Below are positions 11,901-23,900 of a DNA stretch of 64,000 nt, one piece after another. A model generated the notes under the pieces. That model searched no databases. It worked only from the letters and a program-made list of their open reading frames with translations, and was not told the DNA's origin. The DNA comes from Ariolimax columbianus (lineage: Eukaryota > Mollusca > Gastropoda > Stylommatophora > Arionidae). The stretch spans positions 78,694,941 through 78,758,940 of the forward strand of contig JAVGWX010000004.1 in assembly GCA_036924085.1 (NCBI GenBank), read 5' to 3'. A program made the position numbers and the translations under genes. Each line of letters opens with the position of its first letter. Positions within the stretch are counted from its first letter, which is position 1.

Positions 11901-14900
11901 AAAAATCAGTTGCAATAACTTAGTTTCCATCACCTTCAATAATGGGATAACCTTCCAAATCCATGTGAAACATGAAAAATCATTTTAAAATTATCTAAAG
12001 TTAAAACAGCCGTTGTATTTTTATTGGTGTGGATGGAAGTTGTCTCATTTTCGATTAGCCGTTTCTATAGCAAAACTAGTGTTAACACAACTAATACAAC
12101 GGTGAGTATACAAAGACAATGTCCCAGGCACATTCATTCGCCAATGGTTCAGTAAAGGTTAAGTCAAATGACCAGTGTACAAGAATAATGATTATTATTT
12201 AAAATGACTCAATTTCATCATTTTTATGCATGCAATTTTCTGTAACTTTTTGAGCAGATTTCCAGTGATAACATGGCGGCACCCTAAAACAGGAGCCTTG
12301 TTACTGAGAGCTAGCAGCTTCCATTCCAGAAGTCTCATGGGAATGTTTAGACACAGCACCACCACAAGTAAGAGAAACAACAGACGCACAAAGCAGTCTT
12401 AGTCTTAGTCAACCTGTACTTCTGTAGAGGTCCCAGCTCTGGCATGAGCTGGATGTAGCCGGAAGGAGGATTTCCTGCTTAAAGGTCTCGGCTCAAGTAG
12501 CTTATTACTCTGCTGCGTTGGAGCAATTGCCATGGAGGGTGGTTAACCAGTGTGCAAGTTCATTTTAACCTTTATCATCCCAGATTTAAAAATTACGTCT
12601 ATTAAAAAGTGTTCAGCATGTCAGGTCACGACATGGTTGTTAATTTTGCGAACCTCTAATCTTTTTTTATATATATAATTTTTATTTTGGTGTATACAGA
12701 CATATTAATAAAGAATTTGTTGGTGCTATTGTGTGTATGTTAATTTCTGAGATACAGCAAGATGAAAGTGATGGTGGTGAAAAATAGCACAAAGATATAG
12801 AATCACCCGGTAGCGCCGTCCCTTGGTTAGGACCCCAAAGAAATTTGCTGTACTAGGCCTACTAGCTATGTCAGCCATAATGGCTATGTCTGTCACTTCG
12901 ACAATTAACGTAATTATTGTATCTACTTCCGAAAAATAAATTGCAGAAACTTAACTTCCCCATTCTCAGTAATGGGTGAATCTTCAAATCCAAATGAAAA
13001 AAACAGAAGAAATCGTTTCCAAATGTCTAAAACAAATATCAAAATCACCATAGTTTATAGGACAGAAGTGGAATTCTCTACAATGGAAAGATCAGTATTT
13101 TCCGCCGATTTCTACGGTTGCCTTGTATTCTATCCTTAATTGGCTTGGCTTGGCTTTGTTCGTTCATTCGTTCTCAATCTCCCACTACCAAACCCTGAAA
13201 GGGCTTAAGTAGCAGAATGTAGTCCAGAGAACGGAATGTGTTGTGTCGTAGTTTACAGCTTGACTGTGATATTTGCACCTTTCGGTCCAACACTTGGAGG
13301 TGTAGAAGGGTCTTGGCAGCTCTGGTTCGCTGGCCCTGACGCTAGCAGTCAGCTATGGATCGCTGACCACTGCAGCTCATGCGCTGCTCAGCATCTTGAT
13401 CGACTATCCTTAATTAAAACGCATTGAAAAAATGTAGACCGTGAAACGTCGGATAAAAGCGACAGGCAATGACCCCAGGCAAATTTTTTTGCCAGTGCTT
13501 ACGTAAAAGTTAACAGATGAGCTCAGAGTGACTGATCGCAGTAGGGAATAAACTTTTCTGCACTTTGTGTGGCTCATGATATTTAATGTGTCAAATTAAT
13601 CATCTTTTGATAACTTTGATATCACAAACCTATACATCGCAGAGTACAACAAGGTAAGAAAACATAGTGAGAAAAAAAATTATAAATAGGAATGGTCAGA
13701 TACAGCACTGAGACGAAAACACAAACGAAACCTATTTTATGACCAATAGGCCTTCATCAGCGACAACCAACAACAACAATAAAGAACTAACAAATCATAG
13801 AAGAAGAGAAGAATACATAATTGGGGGATGTCAATATAAGGCAGAAATATAGTACTTAACTGAGAAAACATCGCATCGTTCTTCTCACGTCAGATGTACG
13901 ATCCCAACTGACAGACAACAGTGAGATGAAGTGATCAGGAGGGCGTAAGAAGTTGGAAACGGGTGGATAAGCCAGATACGGAAAGTCAGAAGTGATATAG
14001 GCAGATGGATGGAGGCGGGTATGAGATGAGGATTTAAAGAAAGGTATAGAAAATGTTAATACCATGTGGTTGGAGGCATTAATATGGGGTTCAAAAGGGT
14101 GTAAGATAGGGATGCATACTCTCCCCTTATCTATTCAATATGTATGCAGACTCCATAATGAGAAAAATAAAAAACAATGGAAATTATGACAAGTTTAAGC
14201 TGCGGCTGGAAAATAAGCCCATTGAAAAGTACAATGTGTATGTGTAACTAGGCTAGAAAACCAACACCAACCACAAAATTTACGAGATCTCATGCAGGAA
14301 AGCAGTGGGTCGGTTCAGGTTCAACTGCATTAATCCGTGCGCCGGTAGATGCAGACATCAAAGCCAGGGCTCAGACTTTCAATAACATGGTTTTCCCAGC
14401 AATTGTATGTGGGTGTGAAACTTGGAGCCTACTCAAATCAGAGAAGTTCTATACTACCAACAGAGCAATGGAACAAAAAGTCCTAAATATCTCCTTGAGA
14501 GACCACATCTGAAATAATGACATTTACCACCAAACAGAGCTCTGGTATGTCATAGATTCTACTTCAATACGAAAGTACAGATAGGCCGGTCATGGGATCC
14601 ACATTTCTGATGATAGATGGACAAGAAGGCTGTCTTTCTGGTAGCCATACAACTACAACTGCTCATACAGCCGCCCACCAACAAGATAGAGATCTGATCG
14701 TCATCACGTCCTTGGACCATCATGGTACCTCAGGGCAAAGGACAGACATGTATTCAAGCAGCTTCTGGCTACCTGGCATCAGGCAACTTTGCCTGATTGA
14801 ATACCAGGATTAGAGTATTCAATTGAATACCAGGATTAGAGTATTCAAGGATATCACATTTACTTCCTTCCGGCTTGACAACTACAAGATGGCTAGATTG

Positions 14901-17900
14901 GCTTTAAACAATTTTTTAACGATTTGTTGTGTTTCACATGGATTTGAAAGGTTATTCCATTATTGATTGTGATGAAGCTGTTGCAACATATTTTTCAAAT
15001 GTAGCTCTGTTTAGTTTGTTTATGTAGATGTTGTAAATACGTTTGTAGTGGAAACTAAAAGATATGCTGATCTGGTTTCAGTCTATTTCCCTTATAACTA
15101 TAATTCTTGTATGGTTTTTATTTCTCATTGTTCTCTTTCTGTTTTGTGATGTGTATATAGGTAACTCCACCAGCGGGGACTCATCATCGGCTCTCGAGCA
15201 AGAAAAATACTTTTCACTTCTTGTAGCAGCCACACTGAGTAGCAACCACAGCTATGGCTTCCATGGTTTAAACAATGACTCGCTTACGTCCCTTGCTTCT
15301 CTGATAAAGATAGGAACTGCTGGAGACCCCGTTAACAACCACTCTGCCACAGAAAACAAGCGGCGTGGTAGCCAAGGATACTCATTTGACAAGAAACTCA
15401 GCTCCTTTATCCCCTCGAATGTCTTGCACACAAAGAGTAATGATCAATGTAAGTGTTCTGTTGATTGCTTCAGCATTATTCAAGCATGTTTAGTTAGTTT
15501 AGTTTAGTCAAAGAATCAACGTCATTGCACACGTTTTAACCCCTAAGTGCTCTGTTGATCTCCATATTTTCTGGAGAAGCTCCGCTCAATGCATGAACTC
15601 CGTAGCACCGGCAAGGATCCCGTAATAGATTGGGTAGATTTTTAGCACAATTTTGAATTTTGCCTGGGCAGTGGCCATTAACCTGCAGCACCCCTCAGTC
15701 CAGATCATCTTGACACACTCGGCCTACAAAAACGGTGTACGGAAAAAAAAAATTATTTTTTGAACGGAGTCACTCCCGACAGCCATTTTTTACTGCTGAA
15801 TACATAGTCCATATATACACGATATTTTGCCGGTTAAAGTATCGTATGTGCGATTACAAATGGCTTCTGAACAGTTTTAATTTTGTATACGCCGTTTGGA
15901 CCAAGCCGACTTTTTGCGAAAGGGGAAGTAGGTTGTTGGGAAAGATCTTTATCGAGTAGATCTGTTTATTTTGTTTGTTTAAATGAAAGAACTACGTTTG
16001 AATTGGAAACTAACAGTTGTGTCGATATTGTAAACACAGTATCGATACGTTGTTGTGGTTTCCATGGTTTTCTATCGAAGCGACTAGGCCTAGCGGTCGA
16101 GTCCAAATATTTTCCGAGATTTTCATAAATTTTCAACTTCATCTTTTTGAATCTCAAAAACTAACAAACACACAACAACGACAATAACACCCACATGTTC
16201 GTTATGCTATTGTGTGTCTACACGCCAGAAAATCATATTTATTGACAAACAAACATAAAAATTATAAATTTTCTAAGACGACTACCATAGCGAGAAATTA
16301 AGAAAATTAATTAGGTCAAATTTTTTCAAAATATGACTGGCGTGCTGAAGGTTAATCCTACTCTTTTCAATTTCCAACTGCCGAGGGATTTTTAACGTGC
16401 GTGACATTGTACACGGGCGTCTGATTTCTACAACCCAGAAATCCAGACAAATAACCAGAAAGTCCATGTGAAAAAATCTCAGTCTCCACTGTTATTTGAG
16501 CTCGCGACCTCCAGCACCCGAGGCCAACTTCTTACCTCGAGGCCACTCAGTCCCACATTCAAGCATCTTTTGTTAATTATCACATATTGTTAGCTCTAAT
16601 AGGATCATGTGAGGTCGACCCAGAAGTTGGAACCCTTGTTAGATCTAATAGGATCATGTTAGGTTACCCCAGAAGTTGGAACCATTGTTAGTTCTAATAG
16701 GATCATGTGAGGTCATCACAGAAGTTGAAACTCTTGTTAGTTCTAATAGGGATTGTGTGAGTTCACCCCAGAAGTTGGAACTCTTGTTAGTTCTAATAGG
16801 ATCATGTGAGGTCGACCCAGAAGTTGGAACCCTTGTTAGCTCTAATAGGATCATGTGAGTTCACCCCAGAAGTTGGAACCATTGTTAGCTTTTATAGGAT
16901 CATGTGAGTTCACCCCAGAAGTTGGAACCATTGTTAGCTTTTATAGGATAATGTGAGTTCACCCCAGAAGTTGGAACCATTGTTAGCTCTAATAAGATCA
17001 TGTGAGTTCACCCCAGAAGTTGGAACCATTGTTAGCTCTAATAGGATCATGTGTGGTCACCCCAGAAGTTGGAACCATTGTTAGCTTTTATAGGATAATG
17101 TGAGTTCACCCCAGAAGTTGGAACCATTGTTAGCTCTAATAAGATCATGTGAGTTCACCCCAGAAGTTGGAACCATTGTTAGCTCTAATAGGATCATGTG
17201 TGGTCACCCCAGAAGTTGGAACCATTGTTAGCTTTTATAGGATTCTGTGAGTTCACCCCAGAAGTTGGAACCATTGTTAGCTCTAATAGGGATTGTGTGA
17301 GTTCACCCCAGAAGTTGGAACTCTTGTTAGTTCTAATAGGGATCGAAAGAAAATGCAGCGTCATTTGAGGATTGAACACAAATCACTTGGCTGGGAAACC
17401 AGTAACACTAACCACTGCGCAACTGCAGCATGATATGGTAAAGTGGTCTAATTCTTTACTCTTCTGTGCAGGTCTATAAATGGGGAATGTGTAGCACAGA
17501 GCAGTTGTTCTTCTTCTTCCTGTACCGAGAAAAGCTAGTTTTTCACATTTCTATTTGAGATATTGTTTCTAGAGCTTTTTTTCAAACTGAGACCACTGCT
17601 CTCCCACACTGTAGAATTTTTAGCCTATGTGAAGGGTAAGGGGTTCTAAACATCCGTTGGGGAGTCTTCTACTATAGAGGGTTTTACATCACCATCATGT
17701 GTCGGTCGTATTTTCAAGTAGGAACATGTGGCCACCAGTAGAGTTGACATTGTACAGGAGGCCTGCGTCTAAGAAGTGATGTCCTCCTGTTGTAGCGATG
17801 GCATCTATAACACTTGTTTATATTTGGTGGGATTGCCAGCCTCGTGTACAACCCTTCTTACTTAGCAAATTGTTACAACAGGTATAGTAGGCTGCAGTAG

Positions 17901-20900
17901 CAGAGGTAGTCCTCCCCATATATAATAATAATAATCTAATAGCTGTCCATCGTTGTCGATGAGGACCGCCGACATCATCCTTGTCACAGATTTCCCTGTT
18001 GGGTGTGGGTGCGCATGTGGCTGAACAGTCCAATACGAGCACGAAAACATCTGCTACATATCGGGCACACAAGGTTTGTAGAAGGGGATGGTGTTCTCGC
18101 TGCTCGGGATTTCCGCGTCTCTCGTCTGTTCTGGGCGTTCATAACACGGCCATCTTCACCGGCAGCTACACCCGATTTGACTGCGCTTCTCCAGTCAGAT
18201 CTGTTTTGCGCAAGACATTCCCAGGTGTCGATGTCTATCTGGCAACTTTTTAGTGAGTCCTTCAGACCGTCTTTAAAACGTTTCTTTGGGCGCCCTCTCT
18301 CGCGCCATCCCTCTCTCAGCTCGCCGTAGAGAAGCTTCTTTGGGAGCCGCTCGTCTGACATACGGACGAGGTGTCCGGCCCATCCTAGTCGTGCTTTTTC
18401 TAGCAGTGCATGGATGCTGGGCATGTTAGCCCTCGAGAGAACTTCGATGTCAGTGACACGATCTTGCCATCGGATGTGGAATATTCGCCTCAGGCAACCT
18501 GTGTGGAAGTGGTTTAACCTCCTTGCATGTCCAGAGTATACAGTCCAGCTTTCGCAAGCGTATAGTAGGGTTGGAATGATGGTTGCATGGTAGACTTTGA
18601 GTTTGGTCTTGACGCTGATGCAACGACGTGCCCAGACCATCGAGCGCATTCTACCAAAGGCTGTGCTGGCCTTTGCTATTCTGCTTGCCACCTCATCGTC
18701 TAGGCTGACAGATCCATATATAAACACCATAAGATACGCATAATTAACGTAACGTCTTTATCCTGGTATAGAAGACTCTGCAGCGTCTGTATACAACCAG
18801 TTTCTTTTACATTCACTTGATTTTAAAATGGCTATGTGCATCCAATCTATTCTTGATAGCATTAATTGACCCTGCCTCCACTATTTTCTGTGGCAATGCA
18901 TTTCAAGCATTCACCACTCTGACTAAAAAAAAATATTTCCTGGTATCTCATCTGGACCTTTCTTTAATTAATTTGTGAGTGTGCCCTCTTGTTCTTGTAA
19001 GTGGTTGAATTTTGAAAAAAACTTGTTATAATCTAATTTATCCTTTTCATTGATTATCTCATAAACCTGTATTAAATCTTCTTGAATTTTGATCTTTTCT
19101 AGACCAGTTTTTCTTAGTCTTTTCTGATAACTACAATTCTGGAATCCTGTGATAATTCTTGTAGCTCTTCTTTGTACCTTTCTAGCATGTTTATCAAATC
19201 TATTATATCTGGCGGTTAACACACTCATGAAGGCCAGTAGAACACAAAACAGTATCACTGACTTTGTGTGGCAGTCCCAGCAGTTTTCTACACAATGATA
19301 TTTTTCTCTTTCTTTTCTCAGCTGTGAGCAGAGTGGGAAATTTGTGGGACCAGAGACAGCAAACATCCCAAGATTCAGCCCATGAGAAGCTCATTAGCAA
19401 TGGCTTTAATAATCTGAACCATGTGGCCTTGTTTGTGTTTGGAGAGAAGGCTCAAATGAAAGTAAGTATGAAATAGTTCCTCCTGACGTGCTGTACCTAA
19501 CACAAGGATTGGTTAGTCCTAGCATCATTGACTGCTCCTTGTCTTGGTATTAATCTTTACCATCTTGATCTTTAACTTGATGACCCATTCCTCAGCGTAA
19601 CTGCAGGTCTCAACTTTGTCTCCAGTGGACCTTGTCTTGGGCTACGGAAGTCCAGTGCGTGGTAAGTGCTCCTCTAGAGGCATCTCGGATGCTACGGCGT
19701 ACAACAAGGGAGTCTGACCAATGCATTGTAGGTCTTCCCCGCGGTCTCTTCTTACCTTGGGGGTACCAGACTCCTGTCACTGTGCTCCATCATTTCGGCG
19801 CAACATATGACCTGCCCATCTATGTTTTGCCTTGTCTGCATGGATTACCGCATCCTTCACCAGGGATAATAGTCTTATGTCAGAATTGTGGAGACCTTGC
19901 ATATGTTGGGTTCTGGAGAGTGATTATGACCAAGCGTCTCTCAAGGGAGGCCTGGGTCACTCTCAGTTTGTCTTCTTATGATTTTGTTAGTGTCCACGTC
20001 TCTGCACTGTAGCACATTGCAGGAAGTACAGTAGAATTTAAGAGGGAGGTTCGTAGGTCTTGGTCATGACAACCAACCAGGACTGTGTTAATAGACGAGA
20101 AGACTGCCCAACCAGTGCTGCAACGCCTTGTTAGTTCAGGCTCCAGATTATTCTCCATATGTAGAAGACATCCAAGATAAATGTACTTGTTGACATCCTC
20201 TAGTCATACGTCGCCAAGGAAGACTGGATCACAAGTGGCAAAGCGACATCTTTATCATATCAGCCAAAAAAGTGACGTATTTTTCCTATAACCGCATAAT
20301 TTTTCAGCGTCACGTCATGGTTATTGACTAGCCCATTTTCTTTTTTTTTTATATACCGTTACATGATTTTGCTGTGTGTAGAGACATATATTAATAACGA
20401 ACTTGTTGGTGTTATTGATTTTATTGTGTGTGTCTCAGTTTCTGAGATACAAGAAGATGAATGTGAAAGTATTGAAAAATAGCACAAACATATAGACAGA
20501 CTCACATGCTTTAGGCGTCCCTTGTTGGGGAAAAAAATTCGCCAAAAATGGATTATCGATGTTTACCGTAATGGTCATATCTGTCACTTTCAACTAACCG
20601 TAATTATTGGATCTACTTAAACAAGCTGAATAGATCAGTTCATTCCTTAACTCATTAGGTCGTTAGGGCACACTTGAAGACAATCCCACGCCATCTCTCT
20701 CTCTGTTCGCTGTCACCAGTCGTGCTTCACTAGGGCGAAGGTTTGACCACTCAGCGATGTTGTCTGCCCATCTCTTCCTTGGACGTCCTCGCCCTCTCTT
20801 TCCTGGTACGTAACCATGCATACAGAATCCAAGTGAAACGTGGAAGAAATCCTTTCTAAATGTCTAAAACAAATTTCAAAATCACCATTGTGTCTATTGA

Positions 20901-23900
20901 ACACCATACAGGAGATAGTTTCTGATTGGGTCTCTCTCTCTCTCTCTCTCTCTGTCTGTGTGTGCGCGTGTGTTGTTTTTTGTTTTTTTTTGTTTAGTTT
21001 TTTTTTGCTCCTAATGAATTCAATCAATGCATTTGGCTCCAATGTATAGGACCGCCAATAACTTTTACATGAACTCATGCACTGGTGATTTCTATAGATA
21101 TTTATTTTACATGATGATGTTGCTGTGCTAGCCTCATGCACAGCCCTCTTTAGTTGTCATTTACAACATTCTTGGCTCTGTTTGTTGTCCCATGTGATCC
21201 CCACAGGTAACAACATGGCGATGAAGTCCAAATATTCAGATTATAAAGTGTTGTGTGTGCTGGCATTGCCCACTTTTCTTACTTTCTTTGAGCAAGCAGA
21301 ATTGGATGCTTACAAGGCAGATCTAAAAACCACCCTCCTAACATTCACATGACTGCAGCCCCATCTTGGGTTATACTTGTTTCATTTTTGCTGCTGGCTT
21401 AAACATGAAAATAATTATAATTTTTGCAAATATAATTGTTTTTATTTATTTAATTGTTATAAATAAAACAAACTTAGAATCCCAATGTTTGTAGAGAGGG
21501 GCATTGCATAATACAGACTTATAATATTGATGTTTGTAGAGAGGAGCATCTCTTAATTCAGACTTGTAATCTTGATCTTTGTAGAGAGTGGTATGGCCTA
21601 ATACAGACTTAGAATCTTGATGTTTGTAGAGAGGGACATGGCCTAATACAGACTTAGAATCTTGATGTTTGTAGAGAGGGACATGGCCTAATACAGACTT
21701 AGAATCTTGATGTTTCTAGAGAGGGGTATGGCCTAGTACAGACTTAGAATCTTGATGTTTGTAGAGAGGGACATGGTCTAATACAGATTTAGAATCTTGA
21801 TGTTTCTAGAGAGGGGTATGGCCTAGTACAGACTTAGAATCTTGATGTTTGTAGAGAGGGACATGGTCTAATACAGATTTAGAATCTTGATGTTTGTAGA
21901 GAGAGTTATGGGCTAGTACAGACTTAGAATCTTGATGTTTGTAGAGAGGGACATGGCCTAATACAGATTTAGAATCCTAATGTTTGTAGAGAGGGACATG
22001 GCCTAATACAGATTTAGAATCTTGATGTTTGTAGAAAGGGGCATGGCCTAATACAGATTTAGAATATTGATGTTTGTAGAGAGGGCATGTCATACAAATT
22101 TAGTATCTTGATGTTTGTAGAGAGGGACATGGCCTAATACAGATTTAGAATCTTGATGTTTGTAGAGAGGGACATGGCCTAATACAGATTTAGAATCCTA
22201 ATGTTTGTAGAGAGGGACATGGCCTAATACAGATTTAGAATCTTGATGTTTGTAGAAAGGGACATGGCCTAATACAGATTTAGAATCTTGATGTTTGTAG
22301 AGAGGGGCATGGCCTAATACAAACTTAGAATATTGATGTTTGTAGAGAGGGACATGGCCTAATACAGATTTAGAATCTTGATGTTTGTAGAGAGGGACAT
22401 GGCCTAATACAGATTTAGAATCCTGATGTTTGTAGAGAGGGGCATGGCCTAATACAAACTTAGAATATTGATGTTTGTAGAGAGGGCATGTCATACAAAT
22501 TTAGTATCTTGATGTTTGTAGAGAGGGGTATGGCCTAGTACAGACTTAGAACCTTGATGTTTGTAGAGAGGGACATGGCCTAATACAGATTTAGAATCTT
22601 GATGTTTGTAGAGAGGGACATGGCCTAATACAGACTTAGAATCTTGATGTTTGTAGAGAGGGACATGGCCTAATACAGACTTAGAATCTTGATGTTTGTA
22701 GAGAGGGACATGGCCTAATACAGATTTAGAATCTTGATGTTTGTAGAGAGGGCCATGGCCTAATACAGACTTAGAATCTTGATGTTTGTAGAGAGGGACA
22801 TGGCCTAATACAGACTTAGAATCTTGATGTTTGTAGAGAGTGACATGGTCTAATACAGATTCAGAATCTTGATGTTTGTAGAGAGGGACATGGCCTAATA
22901 CAGACTTAGAATCTTGATGTTTGTAGAGAGGGACATGGCCTTTCAGCCCTACACAGTGCAACTGACCATATATGAGTGGCGATTATTCTTTCCCTCATCT
23001 CTTTCCTAACATCCTTTGGGGTTAGCAATTTCTGTTTTTCTCTGATGGATTTTTTTGCCAATAAAATCTTTGTCCTAATTTCTATCTCATTGCATGATTC
23101 TTCGGTTATGGTTTCCTCCAAATATGTAAACTTCTGTACTTGCTCGATTATTCTTCCATTGATGGTTTACATTCATTTGACGTTGATTAACAGAAACAGA
23201 CATCAGGGATAGAAAATTACCATCAACATCATGATCCCACCCTGCGGCCGTCCTTGCAATACTTGGCTGTGTCAAATCAGAATGACACCATCATCACTGC
23301 ACGCTGCAGGGGACTCAGCCATTCATCATCATGGTTGTGGACAGTTGCTGCGACAGACCCTTGTCACCTAAGTGAACTTCCTACTTATTAACTAAGGGAG
23401 GAAACTTCAACTTTGCTCTAAACTTTATAGCAAAAGTGGACACAACCATTTGAACCCTGGCTAAACTGTAATGACTGACAGGCCGAGAGCATTTTCGTTA
23501 GGTCTAATAGGGAACGTGTTCTGGAATTAGACCCACGGAAGACAGGTCAGTTTTACCCTCTTAATGAAAGAGCGTTGCTACGGTAATCCTGCTCAACCCT
23601 AGAGGAATCGCAGGTTTCAGACACTTGGTCATTGACTGAATAAAAAGCCCTCTCTTGATTCGTTGGGTCAAATAGTGAACGGGTGTTGGTATTAGACCCT
23701 CGGAAGACAGGTCAGTTTTACCCTACTAATGACTGGGCGTTGCTATGGTAATTCTGCTTAATTCGAGAGGAATCGCAGGTCGCAGACATTTGTTCCACGT
23801 GCTTGGCTGATAAGCAAATAGTGCGAGGCTACCATCTGAGGGATTACGGCCGAACGCCTCTAAGCCGGAATCCCGCCTCTCAGCACCACTGCGATGGGAG

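Noticed and set aside
15174..15448. Acceptor at 15172-15173 as the sole start of exon 3
   Set aside because: It fits exon 2's phase, but the stronger acceptor is at 15159-15160 and family comparison predicts an exon in between; kept as an alternative only.
16654..17379. ORFs on both strands in the 49-bp array
   Set aside because: They follow the repeat period and stop at unit variants.
21471..22940. Regular 45-bp repeats looking like a CRISPR array
   Set aside because: Units are directly adjacent with no unique spacers, and the surroundings are eukaryotic introns.
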